Part shown: piece by piece, positions 1 to 7,871 of the stretch
Layout of the letters: each line of letters starts with the position of its first letter
How positions within the stretch are numbered: the stretch's first letter is position 1
Assembly: GCA_937995745.1 (NCBI GenBank)
Contig: CALKIU010000035.1
Location: 1 to 22,938 of the forward strand
Length of the DNA stretch: 22,938 bases
Direction: 5' to 3'
From: an uncultured Bacillaceae bacterium
GTDB lineage: Bacteria > Bacillota > Bacilli > Bacillales > Cytobacillaceae
The notes under the pieces: generated by a model
What the model saw: only the letters and a program-made list of their open reading frames with translations
What the model was told of the DNA's origin: nothing
Databases searched by the model: none
Program-made: the position numbers and the translations under genes

Positions 1-1622
1 GTAAGGGCGGAACCGTGGCTGTTTCCGTTTATACATACCGGGTAATCCACACCGTAACGGCCTCCTGCTACATTACCGATAGCATATAAGCCGGGGATTG
101 GCTTTTTGTTATCATCGACAACCTCATAGTTTTCGCTGATTTCAAGACCGCCGGGGATAACCAGCATGGCAGGACCGAATTTCAATGCATAAAACGGCGG
201 TTTTTCAATAGTTGTCAACAATTCTTTCCTCTTGTGGAACTCTGTATCTTCGCCGGCTCTGGCCATTTCATTGTATTTATTTACGGTGTTAATAAAGTTT
301 GTTTTATCAACACCAATTAAGTCAGCAAGTTCTTCCAACGTATCGGCTCTGAAACCGTTGCCGCTCTTAATGGCATCTTCCACGGTTTTCTTTGTTGTGT
401 CCGGTTTCCACGGACCGATACGGACCATATCATCCCAGAATTGGCCGCCCGCAATCTCAATTTGGTCTTTTAACTCATCAAGGTATTTGGAGTCGAAAAT
501 ACTGAAGGCGTAATCCACATTTCCCGGTTGGGTAAGGATTCTGATACTCTTAGCCTGAATCCAGGTGTCCTCGTTCATGAAGCGTTTTCCTTCAGTATTA
601 ACATACAGGAATCCAAAACAATACCAAGCATATTTAATTAAGTGGATCATTGTGGGAAGGGGTCCCATTTCCATATGTCCTCCGGCCCACATTCCCATTT
701 TATGGCCGTCACCGGTATTGAGCCCTACCGGTGTATACATATTCGTTTTTGGCAATTGCCCAACATCTCCGGCATACGCCTTGACCATCTCAGGGTCGCC
801 TCCGATATCTCCGGTGGCAAGCACAACAGCTTTTTTACCGACAAATTTTTTGTAGCCGTCTTTGTCCTTTGCGATAACGGCTGTCACTCTGCCCCCATCT
901 TTTACCAATTGTTGTGCAGGGGTCTTGAAATAATATTTTACACCTTGTTCTTCAGATTTTTTCCACATATAATACACAACTGGAGTTAGATTATTTTTGT
1001 TGTCTTCGAATTCACCCGCGATTATGTGTGTACCGGGATATTCATAATAATCCGGTCCCCGGTACCGGTTATCGATCGGAATAAACTGCAGGACGCCTTT
1101 CGATTTGTTAATTAGCCAATCGAACGCTTCTCCTGAACGATCGAGATATTCCCAAACGATTTTCTCATTGCAGCGGTTTCCACACATTTTTACCCAGTCA
1201 CGAAATATTTGATACTTGTCTCCGGGCTCGACACCTGCTTCTTTCATGGCTTGCGTATACCATGCCCCATAATGTCCTCCGCGGGAACTGGGGAAGTCAT
1301 TTTTTTCAATGACTGTGACTTTGGCACCCATCTCGCTGGCTCTTAAAGCGGCCGTTACGCCTGCAATTCCTGCCCCTACGATCACTATGTCTGATTCAAT
1401 TGTTTCTTTAATTTTAGAATCCGGAATCGGCTCAGGCGGTGTTTCCCAACTCCAGCCTCCGGATTCATTTTTTGAGGCTGAATCCTTTTTCTTTTCACTT
1501 CCAGATTCACATCCCGTCATTAACCCCCCTGCGGCCAATCCAACTGCAGCTATTGTACCTCCTTTGAGAAATTGTCTTCTGGTGAGGCCTTTCTTGGATT
1601 TGGAACCGTTTTCAAAGTTCAC
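1..1622 (-). CDS. Tat-exported FAD-dependent fumarate-reductase-like flavoprotein (3' end outside window)
   Basis: The minus-strand frame is open from a GTG at 1622-1620 to the window edge (about 540 codons); the C-terminus is missing. I chose GTG because AAGGAG (1638-1633) lies 10 bases upstream, whereas the nearer ATG (1632) reads into a stop after six codons. The N-terminus has a twin-arginine motif TRRQFLKGG (residues 14-22) followed by a lipobox-like LMTGC (Cys38), so export and lipid anchoring are likely. The FAD dinucleotide fold GAGIAG is at residues 83-88, ATGDIGGDPEM is mid-protein, and LYAIGNVAGGRYG is near the end, all as in the FAD_binding_2 / fumarate reductase flavoprotein family. 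Only about 75 residues precede the FAD domain, so there is no room for an N-terminal heme or FMN-binding domain. The substrate is unknown: fumarate, another enoate, or a steroid-like compound are possible. It is transcribed divergently from the cytochrome c maturation cluster, which suggests, but does not show, a cytochrome partner. Confidence 0.85.
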   Translation of the reverse strand, partial: MNFENGSKSKKGLTRRQFLKGGTIAAVGLAAGGLMTGCESGSEKKKDSASKNESGGWSWETPPEPIPDSKIKETIESDIVIVGAGIAGVTAALRASEMGAKVTVIEKNDFPSSRGGHYGAWYTQAMKEAGVEPGDKYQIFRDWVKMCGNRCNEKIVWEYLDRSGEAFDWLINKSKGVLQFIPIDNRYRGPDYYEYPGTHIIAGEFEDNKNNLTPVVYYMWKKSEEQGVKYYFKTPAQQLVKDGGRVTAVIAKDKDGYKKFVGKKAVVLATGDIGGDPEMVKAYAGDVGQLPKTNMYTPVGLNTGDGHKMGMWAGGHMEMGPLPTMIHLIKYAWYCFGFLYVNTEGKRFMNEDTWIQAKSIRILTQPGNVDYAFSIFDSKYLDELKDQIEIAGGQFWDDMVRIGPWKPDTTKKTVEDAIKSGNGFRADTLEELADLIGVDKTNFINTVNKYNEMARAGEDTEFHKRKELLTTIEKPPFYALKFGPAMLVIPGGLEISENYEVVDDNKKPIPGLYAIGNVAGGRYGVDYPVCINGNSHGSAL

Positions 1623-1640
1623 TGATTTTCATCTCCTTAA

Positions 1641-1657
1641 GTAATAGTGATTATTAC
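1641..1657. repeat. GTAATA-N5-TATTAC palindrome in flavoprotein leader
   Basis: A perfect 6-base inverted repeat with a 5-base spacer starts just upstream of the ribosome binding site (1633-1638) of the minus-strand flavoprotein gene. It could be an operator for a dimeric regulator or a short mRNA hairpin next to the Shine-Dalgarno sequence. The same hexamer recurs at the other end of the same intergenic region, which favours the operator reading. Confidence 0.5.
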
Positions 1658-1933
1658 CTAATATATTTTGATATAATAATAAACTATTTTCCTTATTAAA
1701 AAATTTGTAAATTTGTTTAAATCTTTTTAAAAAATGAGACATTTGTCATATATAAGGCGACTGAAGAGGATTTGATCTGTTTTCTGAAGAGACTTATGGT
1801 ACTCTTTTTTAAACCGGCGTTAAGGCTCGATAATTTGTTTAAAAGGTTTTGTTGCAGTAAATACAAATTCAATCATGACGTTTGTCTCTAAATTATGACA
1901 TTTTTTTAAAAGTTGTTTCGTTTTGTGACTTTT

Positions 1934-1995
1934 GTAATACAGTAATAGTCGATAACAAGATAACATAGAACTGTAATACTAAATAAATAGTAATA
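1934..1995. repeat. Four direct copies of GTAATA upstream of the ccm cluster
   Basis: GTAATA occurs at 1934-1939, 1942-1947, 1973-1978 and 1990-1995, all in the same orientation. The first pair starts 8 bases apart and the second pair 17 bases apart; TGTAATAC itself is repeated at a 39-base distance. Together with the palindrome at 1641-1657 this looks like a set of binding half-sites for one regulator, although the region is A+T-rich and some copies could be chance. Confidence 0.4.
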
Positions 1996-2086
1996 TTAAA
2001 GAGGTAAGAAATTTATATATTTTTCCGGTAATTCATACAGTTAATAACATAAAAAGGTTTGTGAAAATGGAAAGGAAGTTATCAGA

Positions 2087-3079
2087 TTGCAGACTAGAGG
2101 CATAAATTTGCTGACTATTGTTTTCTTTCTTTTTTTATATTTACTTAGTGGCTGTAAAGAAGTGTCTGCCGCTGAAACACCTTTGAAATTGGAGCAACTG
2201 ATTATCCAAATATTGCCCGAACATACTTATCATCCGAACGATGAGGAGCGGGACAGTCCCCCATTGTTGGTAGGGTATCACGGGACAATCAAAAATTTAG
2301 CGGATGAGCCTCGTAAATACCAAATTAATGTTCCTTTACCCGTAGAGTCGAATCATTTTAGGCTCGGATTCGTAGGGGCTGCCGGAATTGAGAAGGAGGA
2401 AATAACGGAGATTGAATATGAATTTGATGAAGAAACCGGGATTATTTCCTGGGAAACCAGTGAAGAGATTGCCCCTGATAGTTCATATAAATTTGTGATT
2501 GAGTTTTATACGGCTGGCATTACGGAGTCGGGAGAAAAGAAAAAACTTGATTACCGGTTTAACAGCTTTACAGATATCGGGCTGGTCCATCTGATTTTTG
2601 TCGAGCCATTGGAAACAGAGAATTTTAAATTGTCACCTGAACCTGCGATGCAGCAAACCAATTCAAGTAATTTGAATATGTACAGTTATATTTTCAGGAA
2701 CGTGGGAACGGGGGAAAATATATCGGTTCAATTGGAGTATGATCGGAAAGAAAAGCGGACGACAAAAGAAATTATAGCGTCTATGACGGATTCAGGCGAA
2801 GTGCAATCGGATAAGGGTGTAAAAGCAGGAAGGATGCCAGGCTGGAAGACAGCGGCAGCAATCGGTGGTGTTACTCTCCCTGCTGCAGCAGTTCTAGTAT
2901 TAGTTTTATGGAGACGCTCAAGGGGACGAACGACAGAGGTTGGTGAGTTGCAGGCACGGGAGTCAGAAAGGGATATAAAAGAGCAATTGCTTCGGTCCAT
3001 GTTATCGGAGGGCCGAATTACCGGGGAAGAATACGACAGGCTTATCCGAATCATGAAGGACGGGGATCATCATGAGTAA
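2087..3079 (+). CDS. Predicted membrane-anchored lipoprotein of unknown function heading the ccm cluster
   Basis: I do not recognise this 330-residue protein. The TTG start at 2087 is preceded by AAAGGAAG at good spacing. The N-terminus is a signal peptide with a lipobox LLSGC (Cys23). A beta-rich, Glu-rich domain of about 200 residues follows and should sit outside the membrane. A single membrane segment spans about residues 254-275 (GGVTLPAAAVLVLVLW) and is followed by Arg-rich residues. The cytoplasmic tail ends in a short helical motif (LLRSMLSEGRITGEEYDRL), which resembles SHOCT-type C-terminal oligomerisation motifs. The gene overlaps ccmE by 8 bases, so translation is probably coupled. 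Its place suggests a role in cytochrome c assembly, for example as a chaperone or apocytochrome-handling factor, but nothing in the sequence proves this. Confidence 0.75.
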   Translation: MQTRGINLLTIVFFLFLYLLSGCKEVSAAETPLKLEQLIIQILPEHTYHPNDEERDSPPLLVGYHGTIKNLADEPRKYQINVPLPVESNHFRLGFVGAAGIEKEEITEIEYEFDEETGIISWETSEEIAPDSSYKFVIEFYTAGITESGEKKKLDYRFNSFTDIGLVHLIFVEPLETENFKLSPEPAMQQTNSSNLNMYSYIFRNVGTGENISVQLEYDRKEKRTTKEIIASMTDSGEVQSDKGVKAGRMPGWKTAAAIGGVTLPAAAVLVLVLWRRSRGRTTEVGELQARESERDIKEQLLRSMLSEGRITGEEYDRLIRIMKDGDHHE

Positions 3080-3518
3080 GAACAAGAGAATTATTGTTTC
3101 CTTAATTTTGGCAGGCATTGCATTGTCGATAATGTTGTTTGCGTCTCTTCCCAATGTCGGCGGACAGGAAGTTAAGATATCTGATTTGGTCGACAATCCG
3201 GAAAAATTCAAGGATGAATATGTCGTGACCCAAGGACTTTTGGCGGCAGATAAGATTCAGTGGGATCCTGACGAGATCGAGTTGAGATTTGAAATATATG
3301 ATGAAAATAATGTTTATTTGCCCGTTTTTTATAAAGGAGTCAAGCCTGACAACTTCAGTAAAGATGTTATTGTGATTGTGGATGGGTATATGAATGAAAG
3401 CGGTGTGCTTGAGGCGGAAAGAATTCAGACGAAATGTCCTTCCAAATATGAAGGGGAAGATATGGAAAATTACAATCCAAAAAAACATCAGGAAATATTA
3501 AAGCAAAACCAAGACTGA
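3072..3518 (+). CDS. ccmE: Heme chaperone CcmE, CxxxY variant
   Basis: The product (148 residues) has one N-terminal membrane segment (about residues 7-26) and then an OB-fold-like domain containing the family-typical KISDLVDNPEKFKDE and FYKGVKPDNF. In System I cytochrome c maturation CcmE carries heme covalently outside the membrane from CcmC to CcmF. The classical heme ligand motif is HxxxY; here the equivalent segment is TKCPSKYE, with Cys122 and Tyr126, i.e. the CxxxY type known from some archaea, sulfate reducers and Gram-positive bacteria. The gene overlaps the preceding lipoprotein gene by 8 bases and is followed by ccmF after 21 bases. Family assignment is firm; that Cys122 binds the heme is inferred from the known variant class. 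Confidence 0.92.
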   Translation: MSKNKRIIVSLILAGIALSIMLFASLPNVGGQEVKISDLVDNPEKFKDEYVVTQGLLAADKIQWDPDEIELRFEIYDENNVYLPVFYKGVKPDNFSKDVIVIVDGYMNESGVLEAERIQTKCPSKYEGEDMENYNPKKHQEILKQNQD

Positions 3519-3539
3519 AACAGACAGGTGGTTTTCTAA

Positions 3540-5522
3540 ATGCATATCATCGGCTACACGCTCCTTTGCCTGGGCATTTTTGTTTCTGCTTTTTCATTAA
3601 TTGCTAATGTAATAGGATATAAGAAAAAAGATAAACGATGGCTGAAAAGTGCTAGGGGAGGGATTCTCTCCCTCCTTTTGATAGCAGGATCAGCCGGTTT
3701 TTTACTTTTTTGTTTATTAGGGACCGGTCAGTTCCAGTTTAAGTATGTAGCATCATATACCAACGAAAGTCTTCCCCTAGTATATAAATTGACCGCCTTC
3801 TGGGCGGGAAATGAAGGTTCATTATTGTTATGGGTTATTCTTCTTTGTATAACTGCCGGCATGGTCATTTTTTCGAATCATATACAGAATCAGCTGATTC
3901 CTTACGTTTCCTGTGTTCTACTATTAAACATCTTATTTTTCTTCATAGTCATTTTTTTTACCAGCAATCCCTTTGAGGTGACGGATACGATTCCGATTGA
4001 CGGACTGGGATTAAACCCCATGCTTCAGCATCCCGGTATGATTTTTCATCCTTTGGCCATTTTTCTTGGATATGTTTGTTTGACAGTTCCTTTTTCATTT
4101 GCGGTTGCATCGTTGGCTGCAAACAGGGCCGATGGGGAATGGATTCAACTGACAAGAAGATGGATTTTGGCATCCTGGCTCTTTCTAACCATCGGAAATT
4201 TGCTTGGAGGATGGTGGGCATATCAGGAACTTGGCTGGGGTGGATATTGGGCCTGGGATCCTGTTGAAAATTCCAGTTTTTTGCCCTGGTTGACTATGAC
4301 CGCACTTCTTCATTCCGTTATGATTCAAGAGAGAAAAGGGATGCTCCGGTTATGGAATATGAGTTTGATCATTATTTCATATTTACTGACCTTATTCGGC
4401 ACATTCCTTGTCCGCAGCGGTATTTTAACCAGTGTTCATGCTTTCAGCGATTCGGGCATCGGCAATTACTTTTTGGCATTCTTATTTTTGATGACTGTTT
4501 TGTCTCTTTATTTACTCATCACCAGATACGAGATAATAAAAAAGGAAGCTAATCCGATTGAGTCTTATTTCTCCAAAGAAAGTTCCTTTTTGTTAAATAA
4601 TCTGATCCTAGTGGCTAGCGCATTTGCCGTGTTTTGGGGAACCCTCTACCCGTTATTATCTGAAGTTTTTACCGGAACAAGGGTTAATGTGGGCCCCCCG
4701 TATTTCAACAAGGTAATGGCGCCCATTATGCTCGCTTTAATTGTTTTGATGGCTGCTTGTCCGCTCATTGCGTGGAAAAAAGCCCATGTAAAAAAATTCT
4801 TAAGGAATTTTACTTGGCCGTTGGCGGCAGGTTTATTGTCAAGCTGCATATTATTTGCTGCGGGGCTGAGAGGAATCTTGGCGATTATTGGTTTATCATG
4901 TACGGTAACGATGTTTGCTTCACATGTTCAAGAATTTGTTAACGGGATACGGGCGCGAAGAAAAGTTAAAAAAGAAAACGTTCTTTTATCCAGTTGGAAA
5001 TTGTTAATGAAAAACCGCCGCAGATATGGCGGGTATATTGTTCATATCGGTGTGGCTTTTTTGGCCTTAGGTGTAATTTCATCCCATGCCTATTCCCAAG
5101 AGGTGTTAAAAACTGTTCAAACCGGTGACAATTTTTCAATTGGTGATTACCAATTAACTTTTAAAGGTCTGACTGAGGTTATTGAAAATGATAAAGGAAT
5201 TGTAGCCGCTGACGTAGAGATAGCATATAAAGGAAAATATCTCGGAATGGTACAACCGGAGAAAGTTTTTTATGAAACATGGCCCGAGCCAACTTCAGAG
5301 GTGGCTATAAAAGAGCACAGATTCCAGGATATTTATGTTGTTTTAAGTTCATGGGAAAGCTTAAATAAGGCCACATTTCAGGTTAAGCTGAATCCGTTTG
5401 TCAGTTGGATTTGGAGCGGCGGAATCATCATGATGATTGGAACGTTATTTTCATTGATTGGCGGAACCAGAATCAATAACCGGGTTTACAAGTTTTCCTC
5501 TTCCAAGGCTGGTGAATTCTGA
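3540..5522 (+). CDS. ccmF: Cytochrome c heme lyase subunit CcmF
   Basis: This polytopic protein (660 residues) has the hallmark tryptophan-rich WWD segment at about residues 225-251, including WGGYWAWDPVENSSFLPW. It also has conserved histidines in LQHPGMIFHP (His164, His170) and further downstream (TALLHS, TSVHAF). CcmF receives heme from CcmE and ligates it to the CXXCH motif of apocytochromes on the outer face of the membrane. A large extracytoplasmic C-terminal domain (about residues 525-625) precedes a last membrane segment, as in the family; length is also typical. The start ATG at 3540 follows AGGTGG at good spacing. The stop overlaps the next start in TGATG, so it is translationally coupled to the CcmH-like gene. 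Confidence 0.96.
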   Translation: MHIIGYTLLCLGIFVSAFSLIANVIGYKKKDKRWLKSARGGILSLLLIAGSAGFLLFCLLGTGQFQFKYVASYTNESLPLVYKLTAFWAGNEGSLLLWVILLCITAGMVIFSNHIQNQLIPYVSCVLLLNILFFFIVIFFTSNPFEVTDTIPIDGLGLNPMLQHPGMIFHPLAIFLGYVCLTVPFSFAVASLAANRADGEWIQLTRRWILASWLFLTIGNLLGGWWAYQELGWGGYWAWDPVENSSFLPWLTMTALLHSVMIQERKGMLRLWNMSLIIISYLLTLFGTFLVRSGILTSVHAFSDSGIGNYFLAFLFLMTVLSLYLLITRYEIIKKEANPIESYFSKESSFLLNNLILVASAFAVFWGTLYPLLSEVFTGTRVNVGPPYFNKVMAPIMLALIVLMAACPLIAWKKAHVKKFLRNFTWPLAAGLLSSCILFAAGLRGILAIIGLSCTVTMFASHVQEFVNGIRARRKVKKENVLLSSWKLLMKNRRRYGGYIVHIGVAFLALGVISSHAYSQEVLKTVQTGDNFSIGDYQLTFKGLTEVIENDKGIVAADVEIAYKGKYLGMVQPEKVFYETWPEPTSEVAIKEHRFQDIYVVLSSWESLNKATFQVKLNPFVSWIWSGGIIMMIGTLFSLIGGTRINNRVYKFSSSKAGEF

Positions 5523-5995
5523 TGAAAAAGAAAACCATGCTTTTGAGCTTCGTTTTGTTTTTTCTTTTTTTTGTACCGGTATCTGCCGAATATGATTATA
5601 ACTCACCAGAATTCCAATCGATTGTTTCCAAATTGTATATGCAGGGTCATTCAGATCACGATATTGCCACTTGTTCCGTGAAACAAATGTACTATGAGGA
5701 AGTCTTGTCCATGTTAAATGAAGAGGGGATGTCTGAGGACGAAATCATCCAATATTATGTGGACGAATACGGGCAGTCCGCCTTAAAAGAACCGGAATTC
5801 GGGAAAAGCGGGATTCTTGCCTGGCTAATTCCGTTTGCAGTTATTGTGGCAGGACTGATTATGATTGTTTTTTGGCTGAAGAAAGTCAAAAAAGGGAAAC
5901 AGGCGGAAGAGGCAAACGGTGTGAGTTGGCAGTCTGATACAGAAAAAGAAATAACGGAAAAAATTTTTGATGAAGAGCGCTATAAACGATTTTAG
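5522..5995 (+). CDS. ccmH: CcmH/CcmL-like protein lacking the canonical cysteine pair
   Basis: The 157-residue product has a signal peptide (about 1-22), a small helical domain, one membrane segment (about 98-119) and a charged cytoplasmic tail. The helical part ends in NEEGMSEDEIIQYYVDEYG, which matches the 'EGKS..EI..YMVARYG' signature of CcmH, and the position right after ccmF is typical. CcmH normally uses an LRCxxC motif to keep apocytochrome cysteines reduced. Here the aligned stretch is LYMQGHSDHDIATC: both motif positions are non-cysteine, and the only cysteine of the whole protein is Cys51, further downstream. Thiol exchange by a CxxC pair is therefore impossible for this protein alone. 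It may keep a scaffold role or work with CcmG. Family call is good; function is uncertain. Confidence 0.8.
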   Translation: MKKKTMLLSFVLFFLFFVPVSAEYDYNSPEFQSIVSKLYMQGHSDHDIATCSVKQMYYEEVLSMLNEEGMSEDEIIQYYVDEYGQSALKEPEFGKSGILAWLIPFAVIVAGLIMIVFWLKKVKKGKQAEEANGVSWQSDTEKEITEKIFDEERYKRF

Positions 5996-6007
5996 GGGAT
6001 GATGGAA

Positions 6008-6340
6008 ATGAATTTCGTGTACTTGATTATTTGTTCCATAATGGTTTTAATTTGTTTCTATTTCATTATCTCCCCTTTTTTTGGGCCAAAGGAGAAGATA
6101 GAGTTTTCTAAAAAAAAACAGGAAAACTCCATTACGCTTGATGCAATTTACGCAACGGTTAATGAAATGGAAATGGACCTGCTGATGAAAAAGATGGCGG
6201 AGGAAGACTTTCACCGGCTAAAACAACAATATCAATTCCTGGCTTCGGAAATTATGAAAAAGGAGAAGAAAGAGAAAACAAAAATTGAAATGGAGATTAT
6301 GAAAGAACTGCAAAAAATCAGGGATGGAAAAGAAATATAG
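6008..6340 (+). CDS. Short CcmI-like membrane protein (N-terminal module only)
   Basis: The 110-residue protein begins with one membrane segment (about residues 3-23) and continues as a highly charged, coiled-coil-like helix; TLDAIYATVNEMEMDLLMKK and EEDFHRLKQQY resemble the helix after the first membrane segment of CcmI ('..ALKELEFDYATGKLSEEDY..'). The large TPR domain that binds apocytochrome in proteobacterial CcmI is absent. I start at ATG 6008 because AGGGG (5994-5998) is 9 bases upstream; ATGs at 5999 and 6002 sit too close to that site. It lies between ccmH and ccmA. A small scaffold of the heme lyase complex is the likely role, by analogy only. Confidence 0.65.
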   Translation: MNFVYLIICSIMVLICFYFIISPFFGPKEKIEFSKKKQENSITLDAIYATVNEMEMDLLMKKMAEEDFHRLKQQYQFLASEIMKKEKKEKTKIEMEIMKELQKIRDGKEI

Positions 6341-6489
6341 AATGAAACTTTCTTACTCTGAAAAATGACTGTCCGCATTTTTTCGATATTAACCGGTTAT
6401 ATCATCGGCAGACGGAATTGCCGGTGAGAGCAACATCTTATATCCACATCGGTTCCTGCAAGGTTTTACTTTATGAAAGAGTTGATTCT

Positions 6490-7191
6490 ATGTTGGAAAT
6501 TAAAAATTTAACAAAAGTCATTTCCAGGCGGCCGATTATAAAAAATGTGTCGTTGACATTGAATGACGGTGAAATCATGGCAGTTTTGGGTCCGAATGGT
6601 GCCGGCAAAAGCACTCTTTTCAAATGTGTGGCCGGCCTATTAAAACCGACAAACGGTGAAATTATGATTGACGGAAAGAAGTTGAAAACCGGGTCGGTAT
6701 CGGCAAAAAAAAGAATTGGATTTTTAGGCCATGATTCGTTTTTGTACAGTAATATGACTCCGGTTGAAAACCTGATGTTTTATGGAAAGCTATATAGGGT
6801 AAACGACCTTGAAAATAAGATAGAGCGTTTATTAAAAGAAACAGGATTGTTTCTTTTTAAGGATGTACCGGTCGGTTCTTTTTCAAAAGGAATGGTTCAA
6901 AAACTTGCTATTGCGAGAGTTTTGCTTCCGGAACCGGAAATTTTGTTGCTGGATGAGCCGCATAGCGGTTTGGATCAAAGTGCCGTCTTGTTTCTGAACC
7001 GGTACATTTTGGACAGGAAAAAAACCGGTAAATCTGTTCTTTTTATCTCCCATGATTTGAACGCTGTTTATGGTTTAGCCGACCGGGCTGTTGTCTTAAA
7101 GAACGGAAAAATTGTTGAAGCTTCGGGAGAGGGTGGTTGGGAAAATCTCGACAGACTTAAAACATGGTATGAACAGGCGGTGGCCGGATGA
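6490..7191 (+). CDS. ccmA: Ccm ABC transporter ATP-binding subunit CcmA
   Basis: The 233-residue ATPase has Walker A GPNGAGKS (residues 34-41), an ABC signature region FSKGMVQKLAIAR (131-143), Walker B ILLLDEP (151-157) and the switch histidine SHDLN (His188). With CcmB it forms the ABC complex that releases holo-CcmE from the CcmC-heme complex using ATP. The start is ATG 6490, which has GAAAGAG (6475-6481) 8 bases upstream; an upstream in-frame extension from 6418 has no good ribosome site and would add a tail not seen in this family. About 150 bases without a gene separate it from the CcmI-like gene, so an internal promoter is possible, though none is obvious. It overlaps ccmB by 4 bases (ATGA). 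Confidence 0.9.
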   Translation: MLEIKNLTKVISRRPIIKNVSLTLNDGEIMAVLGPNGAGKSTLFKCVAGLLKPTNGEIMIDGKKLKTGSVSAKKRIGFLGHDSFLYSNMTPVENLMFYGKLYRVNDLENKIERLLKETGLFLFKDVPVGSFSKGMVQKLAIARVLLPEPEILLLDEPHSGLDQSAVLFLNRYILDRKKTGKSVLFISHDLNAVYGLADRAVVLKNGKIVEASGEGGWENLDRLKTWYEQAVAG

Positions 7192-7871
7192 TTTCCGTTA
7201 TACGGGATGCTCTCATTATCGCAGGAAAAGACATAGTCAGTGAACTAAAATCAAAACAGACCGTTGGAATGATGGTCATATTTTCGATCCTTGTCATCAT
7301 GATTTTCAGTTTTGCTTTCGATCCGGTCGACCGGATAATCAGAAATGTCATACCGGGTTTGATCTGGGTGATTACAATTTTTTCGGGAATATTGGGCTTG
7401 AATCGTTCTTTTGTATCTGAATTTGAAAATTCTTGTTTATCGGGACTGCGTCTGGCGCCTGTTGACCCAGTCAGCATATATTTGGGAAAAGCAGCGGCCA
7501 ATTTTATTTTTGTATCGATTGTGCAATTGTTCAGCGTTCCTTTGCTGTTCATCTTATTTGATTATAAGTTGAAAGGCTCTTTCATATGGCTTTTGGCCAT
7601 TATCTTTGTGGGAACTTTCGGTTTTATTATCATCGGTACGTTTTTGGCGGGGTTGGCCGCAAATGCCAAAAACAGCGAAATGTTGCTTCCTTTGCTTCTT
7701 CTTCCGTTGCTCAGTCCGCTGGTTATTGCGGCCGTGCAGGCAACGAGAGTGGTGATTGAAAATGAATCCTTCGGTGAGGCAATATCTTGGATACGGTTGA
7801 TGGCAGGTTATGATCTTTTGTTCACAGCGGTTTGCATTTTATTATTCGAATATATATTGGAGGACACGTGA
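7188..7871 (+). CDS. ccmB: Ccm ABC transporter permease CcmB
   Basis: The 227-residue membrane protein has about six hydrophobic segments and the usual CcmB features: an N-terminal cytoplasmic start (ALIIAGKDIVSELKSKQTV), a central segment with FSGILGLNRSFVSEFENSCL and LAPVDP, and a long leucine-rich helix (LLPLLLLPLLSPLVIAA) near the C-terminus. It pairs with CcmA and acts in the CcmABCD complex. The gene overlaps ccmA at its start and ccmC at its stop (TGATG), so the three are translationally coupled. Confidence 0.92.
   Translation: MISVIRDALIIAGKDIVSELKSKQTVGMMVIFSILVIMIFSFAFDPVDRIIRNVIPGLIWVITIFSGILGLNRSFVSEFENSCLSGLRLAPVDPVSIYLGKAAANFIFVSIVQLFSVPLLFILFDYKLKGSFIWLLAIIFVGTFGFIIIGTFLAGLAANAKNSEMLLPLLLLPLLSPLVIAAVQATRVVIENESFGEAISWIRLMAGYDLLFTAVCILLFEYILEDT

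Larger units (their letters stand above)
1623..2086. promoter_or_regulatory. Divergent A+T-rich control region between flavoprotein gene and ccm cluster
   Basis: This 464-base stretch holds no convincing gene. It must contain both outward promoters, but no clean TTGACA/TATAAT pair stands out on either strand. Near the ccm side it carries a TTTTGTGACTTTT stretch (1921-1933), which loosely resembles ResD or Fnr half-sites but lacks a proper second arm. Repeats of GTAATA cluster at its two ends and are listed separately. Activator-dependent transcription would fit the weak core promoters; this is inference. Confidence 0.5.

Noticed and set aside
565..1644. Plus-strand open frames opposite the flavoprotein gene
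   Set aside because: The minus-strand protein has continuous FAD_binding_2 motifs through this region; the plus-strand frames have no motifs or ribosome sites.
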